Source of the DNA: Palleronia pontilimi
GTDB lineage: Bacteria > Pseudomonadota > Alphaproteobacteria > Rhodobacterales > Rhodobacteraceae
DNA length: 64,000 nt
Assembly: GCF_016412875.1 (NCBI RefSeq)
Contig: NZ_JAEKPD010000007.1
Location: 248,001-312,000 of the forward strand
Direction: 5' to 3'
Below, one piece after another: positions 8,246 through 16,770 of the stretch (its first letter is position 1; each line of letters begins with the position of its first letter). The notes beneath the pieces were generated by a model that was not told the DNA's origin, made no database searches, and saw only the letters and a program-made list of their open reading frames with translations. Made by a program: the position numbers and the translations under genes.

Positions 8246-9399
8246 CAGCGGCGTTCTCCTGCCCCGAGCGGGGTCTTCGGTGTCGCCGCGGGCACGCGTC
8301 CATAGGCGTGCGGCAGCGAACAGGTTTTCAAATGCGGCAGGATCCGGGACCCGACCGATCGGCACTCATCAAGGTGAGGGTAGCCCGAGAAGATGAAAGC
8401 GCGAATCCCCATTTCGCGATAGGCCTCGATCTCGCTCAGGACCTGGTCGGTGCTGCCCACCAGTGCGGCGCCGCAGCCCGAGCGCGCGCGCCCGATCCCG
8501 GTCCACAGATGCGGCTCGACATAGCCGAACTGGTCGGCCAGGTCGCGGGCGCGGGCCTGGTGGCTGACACCCAGGCTGGTGCTGTCATGGGCACGGTCTC
8601 GGATCAGCGCGCCGTATTCGTCGTCCAGCTTGCTGACCAGGTGCTCGGCGTATTCCTTCGCCTCGGCCTCGGTATCGCGCACGATCATGTGGACGCGCAG
8701 GCCGTAATCCAGCGTTCTGTCATATTCCTCAGCGACTTGATGGACGGCTTTCATGCGCTCGGCGATCTGGTCCTTGGGCTCGGGCCACATGAGATAGACG
8801 TCGCAATGCTCGCCGCAGAGATCCAGCGCGGGGGGCGAGTAGCCGCCGAAGTAGAGCAGCGGCCCGCCGGTCTGGTAGGGCTTCGCGGGATCCGTCGTAA
8901 TCCCTTTGAAATCATATACCTGTCCGGTGAAGTTGATCTCGTCCCGCGTCCAGGCCTGTTTCAGGATCTCGACCACCTCGCGCGAGCGCTGGTAGCGGAA
9001 GGCGCTGTCGGCTTTTTCGCCCGGGAAGTCGGACGAGATCACGTTCAGCGTCAGTCGACCTTCCAGCATGTGATCCAGCGTCGCCACCGTGCGCGCCAGC
9101 ATGATCGGCTGCATCTCGCCGCAGCGGATGGCGGCCAGCATGTTGATGCGGTCCGTGATCGGCGCGCCGCCCGCCACAAAGCTGAGCGTGTCCTGGCCCA
9201 CCTGGTAGGACGACGGGCACAGGATGTTGCGGAAGCCCTGCGCCTCGGCCTCTTTCAGGATCGCGCTGCAATGGGACCAGCTGGACCGCAGATTCCCGTC
9301 GGGCATGCCGAGATATTCGTAATCATCCGAACAGAGCGCCGCGAACCACGACACTTCGATCGCGTCCAGATCGGCCGATGTGATGGGAACGATGCTCAT
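8245..9399 (-). CDS. SsuD-like FMNH2-dependent monooxygenase (candidate sulfoquinovose monooxygenase)
   Basis: 384 residues of the bacterial-luciferase-like superfamily, closest in pattern to alkanesulfonate monooxygenases. Diagnostic stretches are [27 protein letters not shown] and, near residue 300, [18 protein letters not shown], which parallels the SsuD glycine-rich active-site loop. SsuD-type enzymes cleave C-S bonds of sulfonates using FMNH2 and O2. First gene of the operon with the aldo/keto and flavin reductases, the trio SmoC-SmoB-SmoA. The start at 9399 leaves a short divergent promoter region to the GntR gene. Alternatives are methanesulfonate- or dimethylsulfone-type substrates. 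Confidence 0.88.
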   Translation of the reverse strand: MSIVPITSADLDAIEVSWFAALCSDDYEYLGMPDGNLRSSWSHCSAILKEAEAQGFRNILCPSSYQVGQDTLSFVAGGAPITDRINMLAAIRCGEMQPIMLARTVATLDHMLEGRLTLNVISSDFPGEKADSAFRYQRSREVVEILKQAWTRDEINFTGQVYDFKGITTDPAKPYQTGGPLLYFGGYSPPALDLCGEHCDVYLMWPEPKDQIAERMKAVHQVAEEYDRTLDYGLRVHMIVRDTEAEAKEYAEHLVSKLDDEYGALIRDRAHDSTSLGVSHQARARDLADQFGYVEPHLWTGIGRARSGCGAALVGSTDQVLSEIEAYREMGIRAFIFSGYPHLDECRSVGSRILPHLKTCSLPHAYGRVPAATPKTPLGAGERR

Positions 9400-9457
9400 G
9401 CGCGCGACCCTTTCAGACGGTGCATTTTCAGCTTGCCTAGCATGGCCCCGAATGTGC

Positions 9458-9474
9458 ATCAATCGTATATCAAT
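9458..9474. promoter_or_regulatory. Possible operator: ATCAAT direct repeat in the divergent promoter region
   Basis: ATCAAT occurs at 9458-9463 and 9469-9474, an 11-base period or one helical turn, in an AT-rich island of otherwise GC-rich DNA between the monooxygenase operon (-) and the GntR gene (+). A minus-strand -35 like TTGATG lies within it. It could be the GntR binding site; this is inference from position only. If the regulator starts at 9442 instead of 9490 it would lie in coding sequence. Confidence 0.3.
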
Positions 9475-9489
9475 TCCGTCAAGGCCGCC

Positions 9490-10191
9490 ATGCCCCCGCC
9501 ACCGACCGCGCCGCTTTACCGGCAGATCACCGACCTTCTGGTGCGCCAGATCGCGTCCGGCACGTTGATCGCCGGCGAACGTCTGCCGCCCGAACGCGAG
9601 CTTGCGCAAACCCACCGGGTCGCCGTGGGCACCGTGCGGAAATCACTGCGGGAATTGCAGGCGCAGGGGCTGATCGAGCGGCGGCACGGCTCGGGCAATT
9701 ACGTGCGGGGGGTGCGCGATATCGGCGGGCTGTACGGCTTCTTCCGGCTCGAGCCGCCCGGCGGCGAGGGGCGGCCGGATGCGCGGCTGATCGCATTCGA
9801 TCTGCGGCCGAAGCCAAGTGACGCGCCGGACTTCGGCGAGGATCCCCAGGCGTTTCGCATCAGGCGCCTGCGCAGCCTGGACGGCACTGCCGCCGCACTC
9901 GAGGAAATCTGGCTGGACCGGGCCCGCGGGTCCGGTCTGACGCGCGATGTGATCACACCGTCGCTCTACAACACCTATCGCACGCACCTGTCCCTGCGCA
10001 TCGTGCGGGTCGAAGACCGGATCGGCGTGGCCGGCTTGCCCGATTGGGCGGATGAGCGTCTTGCGCAACCGGTTGGAACGCTCATGGGACACGTGGAGCG
10101 CCTGGCCTGGGCGCAGGATGGCACGCCCTGCGAATTTTCGCGAACCTGGTTCGATTCGGACAAGGTTCGCTACGTGAATCGGCTCAAATAG
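9490..10191 (+). CDS. GntR-family transcriptional regulator (HutC-type)
   Basis: 233 residues from ATG 9490 (AAGG at 9481-9484), or 249 from ATG 9442; I prefer 9490 because the conserved region starts PLYRQITDLLVRQIASG. The winged helix follows: GERLPPERELAQTHRVAVG then TVRKSLRELQAQGLIER and GSGNYV. The C-terminal half is a UTRA-like ligand domain. It is divergent to the monooxygenase-TRAP operon and 8 bases before the Gfo/Idh/MocA gene, so it probably controls both sides in response to a sugar-like inducer (inference). Confidence 0.88.
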   Translation: MPPPPTAPLYRQITDLLVRQIASGTLIAGERLPPERELAQTHRVAVGTVRKSLRELQAQGLIERRHGSGNYVRGVRDIGGLYGFFRLEPPGGEGRPDARLIAFDLRPKPSDAPDFGEDPQAFRIRRLRSLDGTAAALEEIWLDRARGSGLTRDVITPSLYNTYRTHLSLRIVRVEDRIGVAGLPDWADERLAQPVGTLMGHVERLAWAQDGTPCEFSRTWFDSDKVRYVNRLK

Positions 10192-10199
10192 GAATATGA

Positions 10200-11294
10200 A
10201 TGCCTGAAATCGTAAATTACGGGATCATCGGGTGCGGGATGATGGGGCAGGAGCACATGCGCAATATCGCCCTGTTGCCCGACGCCCGCGTCGTCGCGGT
10301 GGTCGAACCCGACAGCCAGCAGGCAGCCCTGGCGCGCGCGCTGGCCCCGCAGGCGCAGCTCTGTCCCGATATCGACGCCCTGCTGGCCGTCGCGCCGCTG
10401 GATTGCCTGGTCGTGGCGTCGCCCAACAACCTGCACGTGGACCAGATCGCGCAGATCGCCGCCCGCCGCGCGCTGCCCATGCTGATGGAAAAACCGCTCT
10501 TCACGGCGCCGGACCAGGCGCGGTCCCTGTTGCAGATCGACTATTCCGCGCCGATCTGGGTGGCGATGGAATACCGCTACATGCCCCCGATCCAGGCGCT
10601 GATCGAGCAGGTAGACGCGGCCACCGGCGGTCCGGTCATGCTGACGATCCGCGAGCACCGCTATCCGTTCCTTCAAAAGGTCGGCGACTGGAACCGGTTC
10701 AACGACCGTTCGGGCGGCACGCTGGTGGAAAAATGCTGTCATTTCTTCGATCTCATGCGCCTGATCCTGCGCGCCGAGCCGGTGCGGGTCATGGCCAGTG
10801 CGTCGCAAGCGGTCAATCACCGCGACGAAGTGATCGACGGACGCCGCCCGGACATCTGGGACAACGGCTATGTCATCGTCGATTTCGACAACGGCGCGCG
10901 CGCGATGCTGGAATTGTGCATGTTCGCCGAGGGCGCGCGGTTCCAGGAAGAGATCAGCGTGGTCGGTCCCAAGGGCAAGATCGAGGCGCATGTGCCGGGA
11001 CCGGGCCGCTTCTGGCCCACGCATCTGGGCGCGCCGCCCGTGGCGCAGGTCATCATCAGCCCGCGCAGTCCGCGCGGCCCGCAAGCCATTGAAGTTCCGG
11101 TGGATCCGACGCTTCTGGATGCGGGTGACCACAACGGCTCGACCTTCTACCAGCATAGCCGTTTCCGCGAGGTCGTGCTGGGGCGCGGCCCGGTCGAAGT
11201 GTCGTTGCAGGACGGCGCGATCGCGGTCGAAATGGGGCTTGCCGCGCAGGACTCCGCCCTGACGGGACAGGCCGTGACGTTGCCGCGCCGCTGA
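10200..11294 (+). CDS. Gfo/Idh/MocA-family NAD-binding protein (candidate NAD-dependent sulfoquinovosidase or sugar dehydrogenase)
   Basis: 364 residues. The N-terminal Rossmann fold shows GIIGCGMMGQEH, AVVEPD and the MEKPL motif near residue 97; the C-terminal half has GGTLVEKCCHFFDLMRL. Most relatives are sugar or inositol dehydrogenases. As I recall, NAD-dependent sulfoquinovosidases of family GH188 also have this fold, and one would supply the glycosidase missing from the adjacent monooxygenase operon. That assignment is inference and needs phylogeny. Co-transcribed with the GntR gene, 8 bases apart. Confidence 0.85.
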   Translation: MPEIVNYGIIGCGMMGQEHMRNIALLPDARVVAVVEPDSQQAALARALAPQAQLCPDIDALLAVAPLDCLVVASPNNLHVDQIAQIAARRALPMLMEKPLFTAPDQARSLLQIDYSAPIWVAMEYRYMPPIQALIEQVDAATGGPVMLTIREHRYPFLQKVGDWNRFNDRSGGTLVEKCCHFFDLMRLILRAEPVRVMASASQAVNHRDEVIDGRRPDIWDNGYVIVDFDNGARAMLELCMFAEGARFQEEISVVGPKGKIEAHVPGPGRFWPTHLGAPPVAQVIISPRSPRGPQAIEVPVDPTLLDAGDHNGSTFYQHSRFREVVLGRGPVEVSLQDGAIAVEMGLAAQDSALTGQAVTLPRR

Positions 11295-11559
11295 CGAGCG
11301 GTGAAGGTGGATCGAGGTCAACGGCGGCGTGGGCGCCATACCGCTGGAAGCTCGTGCGCCTTCGGATCCGACCGCAACCGCGTGTGCGGACAGGGTTTTG
11401 CATCGCAAAACCGGGCGCCATGGCCCGGGGCCTTGGAAATTCGCCGCGACCATCGAAAAGGTGACCGCTTTGCGCCTTCACGCCAGCCCTGACTTCGCAT
11501 AGATAACATGCGGACGTTCCGGCGGCGCTGCACGTGCCGCCCGAAAAGGGAGAGAGCAG

Positions 11560-11814
11560 ATGCTCAACAATATCGGCCTTCCGGGCCTTCTTTTGATCGC
11601 AGTCGTGGTGCTGGTGCTGTTCGGGCGCGGCAAGATCTCGTCCTTGATGGGCGAAGTCGGCAAGGGGATCACCGCCTTCAAGAAGGGCGTGAGCGACAGC
11701 GACGACGAGGCCAAGAAGGCCGAGAACGCGCGCGAGATCGCAAGCCCCGATGAAAGCGACAAACCTGCGACCCCCGCGGTGCACACCGACGACAAGTCCG
11801 AGACCCGCACCTAA
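11560..11814 (+). CDS. tatA: Sec-independent translocase protein TatA
   Basis: 84 residues: one N-terminal membrane helix (about residues 6-20), the [17 protein letters not shown] hinge and amphipathic helix, then a charged acidic tail. TatA polymerises to form the pore for folded twin-arginine substrates. The start has an upstream AGGGAGAG Shine-Dalgarno. First of tatA-tatB-tatC. The 265 bases before it (11295-11559) hold no gene that I can support; they probably carry the promoter, with an AT-richer stretch ATAGATAACATG near 11499. Confidence 0.95.
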   Translation: MLNNIGLPGLLLIAVVVLVLFGRGKISSLMGEVGKGITAFKKGVSDSDDEAKKAENAREIASPDESDKPATPAVHTDDKSETRT

Positions 11815-11838
11815 CCGTTCCCGAAGGGAGCCAGGCCC

Positions 11839-12312
11839 ATGTTCGACATCGGGATGACCGAACTGCTGGTCATCGGCATCGTCGCGTTGATCGTGGTGGG
11901 GCCGAAGGACCTGCCGGGCATGTTCCGCACGCTTGGCCGCTTCACCGGCAAGATCAAGGGCATGGCCCGCGAGTTCCAGCGCGCCATGGACGACGCCGCC
12001 GACGAGGCGGGCGTGAAGGATATCAGCCGCGACCTGAAGGGCATGAGCAACCCGAAGAAATACGGGTTGGACAAGCTGAACGAGGCCGCGGATTCCTTCG
12101 AGAAGTGGGAGCCCGGTAAGTCGGCGTCGTCGAAGCCGAAAGGTCCGGCAACGCAGGCCCTGAGTGACAAGCGCAAGGCCGAAGCCGACGACCTGCGCCG
12201 GGCCGCGGCCGAGCGGGCCGATGGCGGCTTGCAGGCCGAGCCTGCCGCGGCGAAGGACACCGGCACCGCGGCGGACACGCCGCTGACCAAGGCCACGGAG
12301 TCCGACGCGTGA
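11839..12312 (+). CDS. tatB: Sec-independent translocase protein TatB
   Basis: 157 residues. MFDIGMTELLVIGIVALIV is the TatB membrane helix, followed by VGPKDLPGMFRTLGR and an amphipathic helix; the tail is Ala/Lys/Glu rich. With TatC it forms the receptor for twin-arginine signal peptides. It lies 24 bases after tatA, and its TGA overlaps the GTG start of tatC. Confidence 0.95.
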   Translation: MFDIGMTELLVIGIVALIVVGPKDLPGMFRTLGRFTGKIKGMAREFQRAMDDAADEAGVKDISRDLKGMSNPKKYGLDKLNEAADSFEKWEPGKSASSKPKGPATQALSDKRKAEADDLRRAAAERADGGLQAEPAAAKDTGTAADTPLTKATESDA

Positions 12313-13208
12313 GCGCGCAGGACGAGATCGAAGACAGCGCCGCGCCGCTGATCGAGCACCTGGCCGAGCTCAGGACACGGCTGATCCGCTCGGTGGTCGC
12401 GTTCATCATCGGGATGGTGATCTGCTTCACCGTGGCCACGCCGATCTTCAACTTCCTGACCGATCCTCTGTGCCAGGTGCTGGCGCAGCGCGGCCAGGAT
12501 TGCGACCTGATCTTCATCTCGCCGCAGGAAGGCTTCTTCGTGGCGATCAAGGTGTCGCTGCTGGGCGGGCTGTTCCTGGCCTTCCCGATCATCGCGGGCC
12601 AGATGTGGCGCTTCGTGGCGCCCGGGCTCTACAAGTCCGAGCGCGGCGCGTTCCTGCCCTTCCTGGTGGCGTCGCCCTTCATGTTCGTGCTGGGCGCGGC
12701 CTTCGCCTTCTACGTGGTCACGCCGCTGGCCTACGACTTCTTCCTGGGCTTCCAGCAATTCGGCGATGCCGGGCAGGCGGTCACGCCCGAGCAGAACGCA
12801 GCACCGCTGTCGGTGGTCTTCCAGGGCTCGGCGCAGGAATACCTGAACCTGACGATCAAGTTCATCGTGGCCTTCGGGCTGTGCTTCCAGCTGCCGGTCC
12901 TGCTGACGCTCATGGGCAAGGCGGGACTGGTCAGCGCGCGCGGCCTTGGCGAAGTGCGTAAATACGCCGTTGTCGGCATCCTGGTCTTGGCCGCGCTGGT
13001 GACGCCGCCCGACGTGATCACCCAGGTGATCCTGTTCGTCGTTGTCTACGGGCTCTACGAGGTGTCGATCATCCTGGTGCGCCGGGTCGAGCGCCAGCGC
13101 ACCGCCGCGCTGCGGGCCGAAGGCGTGCTGGGCGAGGACGAAGAGCTCTACGATTACGACGACGACCTGGACGATGGCGAGCCCGACGACGACACGAAAC
13201 GTCCGTAG
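12309..13208 (+). CDS. tatC: Sec-independent translocase protein TatC
   Basis: 299 residues with six membrane helices. The N-terminal APLIEHLAELRTRLIRS is the cytoplasmic signal-peptide contact region of TatC. The C-terminus carries an unusually acidic, Asp-rich tail (YDYDDDLDDGEPDDD). The GTG start overlaps the tatB stop by three bases. It encodes the core Tat receptor subunit, likely used by the SMP-30-like protein and MsrB in this window. Confidence 0.96.
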   Translation: MSAQDEIEDSAAPLIEHLAELRTRLIRSVVAFIIGMVICFTVATPIFNFLTDPLCQVLAQRGQDCDLIFISPQEGFFVAIKVSLLGGLFLAFPIIAGQMWRFVAPGLYKSERGAFLPFLVASPFMFVLGAAFAFYVVTPLAYDFFLGFQQFGDAGQAVTPEQNAAPLSVVFQGSAQEYLNLTIKFIVAFGLCFQLPVLLTLMGKAGLVSARGLGEVRKYAVVGILVLAALVTPPDVITQVILFVVVYGLYEVSIILVRRVERQRTAALRAEGVLGEDEELYDYDDDLDDGEPDDDTKRP

Positions 13209-13249
13209 CGCGCGAAGATCCGCATGACGTCAAAAGGGAATAGCCGCGC

Positions 13250-14083
13250 ATGACCGACGCGTTGGACCGGATCGCCGACGCGCTCGAGCGCATGGCGCCG
13301 CCGCCCCTGGCCGATCCGGACTGGGACGCGGCAGATGCCTTCGTCTGGCACGTGACCCCCGACCGGCTGGATCCGGTGACGCGGATCGCGCGGGTGGAGG
13401 TGGGCCTGCTGGTGGGCATCGACCGGTCGCGCGACACGCTTCTGGCCAATACCCGCCAGTTCGCGCGCGGTCTGCCTGCCAACAACGCGCTGCTGTGGGG
13501 TGCTCGCGGCATGGGCAAGTCGTCGCTGGTCAAGGCGATCCACGCCGAAATCGGCCGCGATCACCCGCTGAAACTGGTCGAGGTCCAGCGCGAGGACCTG
13601 CCGTCCATCGGCCGCCTGCTGGGCCACCTGCGCGCCGCGCCGCACCGTTTCATCCTGTTTTGCGACGACCTGTCGTTCAGCCATGACGACCAGCATTACA
13701 AGTCGCTGAAGGCGGTGCTGGATGGCGGGATCGAGGGGCGGCCGGACAACGTGGTCTTCTATGCCACGTCGAACCGCCGCCACCTGATGCCCCGCGACAT
13801 GATCGAGAACGAGCGCGCCAGCGCCATCTCGCCCACCGAGGCGACCGAGGAAAAGGTATCGCTGAGCGACCGCTTCGGGCTGTGGCTGGGCTTCCATCCC
13901 TGCACCCAGGACGAATATCTCGCGATGATCCGCGGCTATTGCGACGCGCACGGCATCGACATCGACGACGCCACCCTGCGCGCCGAGGCGATCGAATGGC
14001 AGGCCACCCGCGGCGCCCGCTCGGGCCGCGTGGCCTGGCAATACTTCACCGACCTGGCAGGCCGCCGCGGCGTCGATCTCTGA
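13250..14083 (+). CDS. DUF815-family AAA ATPase
   Basis: 277 residues. Walker A GARGMGKSSL near residue 84 and a Walker B-like ILFCDDLSF near 140; AAA-type fold of family DUF815 (PF05673). Its function is not established. It follows tatC by 41 bases, a neighbourhood common in related genomes. The ATG at 13250 begins the conserved MTDALDRIADALERM segment. A dispersed repeat element starts 15 bases after its stop. Confidence 0.88.
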   Translation: MTDALDRIADALERMAPPPLADPDWDAADAFVWHVTPDRLDPVTRIARVEVGLLVGIDRSRDTLLANTRQFARGLPANNALLWGARGMGKSSLVKAIHAEIGRDHPLKLVEVQREDLPSIGRLLGHLRAAPHRFILFCDDLSFSHDDQHYKSLKAVLDGGIEGRPDNVVFYATSNRRHLMPRDMIENERASAISPTEATEEKVSLSDRFGLWLGFHPCTQDEYLAMIRGYCDAHGIDIDDATLRAEAIEWQATRGARSGRVAWQYFTDLAGRRGVDL

Positions 14084-14097
14084 CGCCACGCCCCTGC

Positions 14098-14143
14098 TTC
14101 ATCTTTCCCGAAATACCTCGGGGGTGCGGGGGCTGGCCCCCGC
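14098..14143 (+). repeat. Dispersed 3'-end repeat element, copy 1 (conserved head plus hairpin)
   Basis: Head TTCATCTTTCCCGAAATA (14098-14115), a short CCTCGGGGGT linker, then hairpin GCGGGGGC/GCCCCCGC (14126-14143). Related copies lie at 26850-26899 (+) and 50090-50133 (-). All are downstream of a gene on the same strand. There is no T-run, so any terminator role would be atypical. Confidence 0.75.
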
Positions 14144-14151
14144 TGGTCCCG

Positions 14152-15360
14152 TCACGCGGCCCCCGCGCCCTGGGTCGCCGTGTAGACCGCGTAAAGCGAC
14201 TGGCTTCCGGCCATGAACAGCCGGTTACGCTTGGGCCCGCCGAAGCACAAATTGCCGCAGACTTCCGGCAGCCGGATCCGGCCCAGAAGTGCGCCGTCGG
14301 GCGACCAGCAGGTGACACCGCTATACCCCACGTTGCGCCCCGCGTTCGACGACGACCAGACGTTGCCGTAGACATCCACCGCCAGCCCGTCGGGTCCGCA
14401 TTTCACCCCGTCCACCATGCAGTCGGTAAAGAGCCGCCCGTTCACCGCTTCGCCCTCGGGCGTGACGTCGAATGCGAAGATGTTGCCCTCGCCGCCGACG
14501 CCGCCATCGCCCGGGCCGGGTCCGGTGGACGCGATGTAAAGCGTGGTCTCGTCGGGGCTGAGCGCCAGGCCGTTGGGGTCGGGGGCTCCGTCCTGTCCCA
14601 CCACGCGGGTGATCGTTCCGTCGGGCGCGATGCGGTAGGTTGCGGTTTCCATCTCGCGCACCGCGTCGCCGATCTCGGGCGGCTGGCCCAGCCGCTGGTT
14701 GATCAGCCCGTCGGGATTGGTGGGCCCGCCCGGCGCGCCCACGGCGCCTTCGTAGAGCTGACCGCCATAGGGCGGGTCGGTGAACCAGTAGCTGCCGTCC
14801 TTCGCGGCCACGATGTCGTTGGGCGAATTGAAGCGCATGCCTTCGAACCGGTCGGCCAGCACCGTCACCGATCCGTCCAGCTCGTAGCGGACCACCCGGC
14901 GGGTCAGGTGCTCGCAGCTCAGCTGCCGCCCCTGCCAGTCGAAGCTGTTGCCGTTGGAGTTGTTGGACGGGTAGCGGAACGTGCTCACGTGGCCGTCGTC
15001 TTCCAGCCAGCGCATCTGGCGGTTGTTGGGGATGTCCGAGAAGATCAGGTACTTGCCGACACCGTTCCAGGCGGGCCCCTCGGCCCAGAGCGCGCCCGTC
15101 CAGAGCCGCTGGATGGGCGCGTTGGCCTGGGCGAGGCCGTTGAAGCTGGGATCCACCGCGATCACGTCCGCATCCCAGAAATATACGTTGGGCGGCGCGT
15201 CGGGGCCGAACTGGCGCGGCGGATCGCTGACCGTCGACGGGGGTTCGACGGGGCCGAGGGCCGGGCCGGACTCCTGCGCCTGCGCCGCGGTCAAGGCAAA
15301 TCCCGCGGACCCCGCGCCGATCGCCCCCAGCGCCGCGCGCCTTGAAATTAGATCAGCCAT
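14152..15360 (-). CDS. Exported SMP-30/gluconolactonase-like protein with Tat-type signal
   Basis: 402 residues. The N-terminus ISRRAALGAIGAGSAGF looks like a twin-arginine signal (RR at 7-8) ending near AQA. The rest is a six-bladed propeller of the SMP-30/LRE type: GPAWNGVGKYLIFSD, FNSPNDIVAAKDGSYWFTDP, DPNGLALSPDETTLYIA and GPDGLAVDVYGNVW. Members hydrolyse sugar lactones or related esters with a bound divalent metal. The substrate here is unknown and it has no metabolic neighbours. The dispersed repeat lies between its stop and the convergent DUF815 gene. Confidence 0.87.
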   Translation of the reverse strand: MADLISRRAALGAIGAGSAGFALTAAQAQESGPALGPVEPPSTVSDPPRQFGPDAPPNVYFWDADVIAVDPSFNGLAQANAPIQRLWTGALWAEGPAWNGVGKYLIFSDIPNNRQMRWLEDDGHVSTFRYPSNNSNGNSFDWQGRQLSCEHLTRRVVRYELDGSVTVLADRFEGMRFNSPNDIVAAKDGSYWFTDPPYGGQLYEGAVGAPGGPTNPDGLINQRLGQPPEIGDAVREMETATYRIAPDGTITRVVGQDGAPDPNGLALSPDETTLYIASTGPGPGDGGVGGEGNIFAFDVTPEGEAVNGRLFTDCMVDGVKCGPDGLAVDVYGNVWSSSNAGRNVGYSGVTCWSPDGALLGRIRLPEVCGNLCFGGPKRNRLFMAGSQSLYAVYTATQGAGAA

Positions 15361-15476
15361 GTCAATCTCTCCCTGAAAAAATCGTGCCAGGGAACAAGAC
15401 TAGGCACCGCCGCAGGACGCTGTCGCGCAGCACTGTCGCCGCGGCGCGGAAACGGGCGGGAAGCCGCCGAGCCGCG

Positions 15477-16643
15477 CTATTCCAGGTAGCCCACCGGATC
15501 GACCGAATCGAAGCCTTCGCGCACCTCGAAATGCAGGAAGCTGGGGTCGGTGTCGCGGATCCGGGCAACGGTCTGGCCGCGGGCCACGCTGTCGCCCTTC
15601 TGCACGCCGATCCCTTCCACGCCCGCATAGACCGTCAGGATATTGCCCGGATGGCGCAGCACCAGGATGGGCACCTGGTCGGTGTCGCGGGTGATCGCCG
15701 CGACCGTTCCCGCGTCGGCGGCCCTGACCGGGGTTCCGGGCGTGGCCGAGATGTCGATGCCGTCGTTGCGCCCCTTGCGATAGGGCCGGATGATCGGACC
15801 GGTGACGGGGAAGACGAACTTGCCGCCCGCGCTTTGCGCGCCCAGGTCGGGCGAGGCGGGCACATCCCGGGGCGGCGCCTGGTCGAGCTGTTCGTCGGGC
15901 AGGGGCTGCACGGCCGATGGCGGTGCGGGGGCCACCGAGCCTGCGCCGGGGGCCGTGACGCTTTCGGGCGGCGCTTCGGTCGCCACGGGGATCAGCAGGA
16001 AGCTGCCTTCGCGCACGGTCATGTCGGCGTCGAGGCTGTTCCACTCGGCCAGCGCCCTGACCGGAACGCCGTAGCGCCGCGCGATGGAAAAGGCCGTCTC
16101 GCCGCGGGCGACCTGATGGCGCGTGGGCTCTTGCCCGGTCTGGATGCCGCGCGCCTCGGCCCGTCGGATCGCTTCGCCCGCGCGCTGCTCGAGCGGCGTT
16201 GAGGTGATCGATTCCACCGCCAGACCCGGCGTTTCGAGCGCCGGGCGGATCGGACCGGCGATGGGGGCCCCGGTGGCAGGCGACGGCTCGGCCACGCGGC
16301 GGGGCAGGGCGATGATTTCGCCGCGCCGCAGCGGCACGTTCGGGGGCAATCCGTTGTAGCGCGCCACCTCGTCGGCGGGCAGGCCCACGCGGCTGGCGAC
16401 GGCCTGCACGGTGTCGCCGCGCTGGGCGACGGCCACCTGGTAGCTGGGATAGGAGACGATGCCACGGCTGTCGGGGCGCGGCGGGGCCGCCACGGCCTGC
16501 CGCACCGCGGTGGAGGTGTCGAAGCCGTCGACCGTGTCGCGCAGATCGAAATCGAACGTCCCGGTCTGGTCGCAGGCCGCCAGGCCAAGCGCCGACGCCA
16601 GGATCAGCGGCAGGGGCCGCATCGATAGGGGGGGGAAGGTCAT
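15477..16643 (-). CDS. NlpD-like lipoprotein: LysM repeats and M23 peptidase domain
   Basis: 388 residues. Lipoprotein signal with lipobox LAAC (Cys24), two LysM-type repeats (QVAVAQRGDTVQAVASRVG and HQVARGETAFSIARRYGV), a proline-rich linker, and a C-terminal M23 domain (KFVFPVTGPII, NDGIDISATPGTPV, SFLHFEVREG). The first zinc-ligand His of active M23 enzymes is replaced in RKGRNDGIDI, as in NlpD/EnvC-type amidase activators, so it probably lacks peptidase activity. ATG 16643 has GAAGGA 8 bases upstream. A run of eight C's lies at codons 4-6. Adjacent to pcm and surE, the usual nlpD neighbourhood. Confidence 0.9.
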   Translation of the reverse strand: MTFPPLSMRPLPLILASALGLAACDQTGTFDFDLRDTVDGFDTSTAVRQAVAAPPRPDSRGIVSYPSYQVAVAQRGDTVQAVASRVGLPADEVARYNGLPPNVPLRRGEIIALPRRVAEPSPATGAPIAGPIRPALETPGLAVESITSTPLEQRAGEAIRRAEARGIQTGQEPTRHQVARGETAFSIARRYGVPVRALAEWNSLDADMTVREGSFLLIPVATEAPPESVTAPGAGSVAPAPPSAVQPLPDEQLDQAPPRDVPASPDLGAQSAGGKFVFPVTGPIIRPYRKGRNDGIDISATPGTPVRAADAGTVAAITRDTDQVPILVLRHPGNILTVYAGVEGIGVQKGDSVARGQTVARIRDTDPSFLHFEVREGFDSVDPVGYLE

Positions 16644-16770
16644 GTCTGCTCGTCCTTCGTCGGGGGCGCAGGCCTCTTGCCGGGCCGATAGCGCGCCGTC
16701 TGTTTCCGCCTCGTTCGGCCCCCGGATCTGTGCCCGGATGACCTTGCCGCATTCCCTTCCGACCGGCGCG

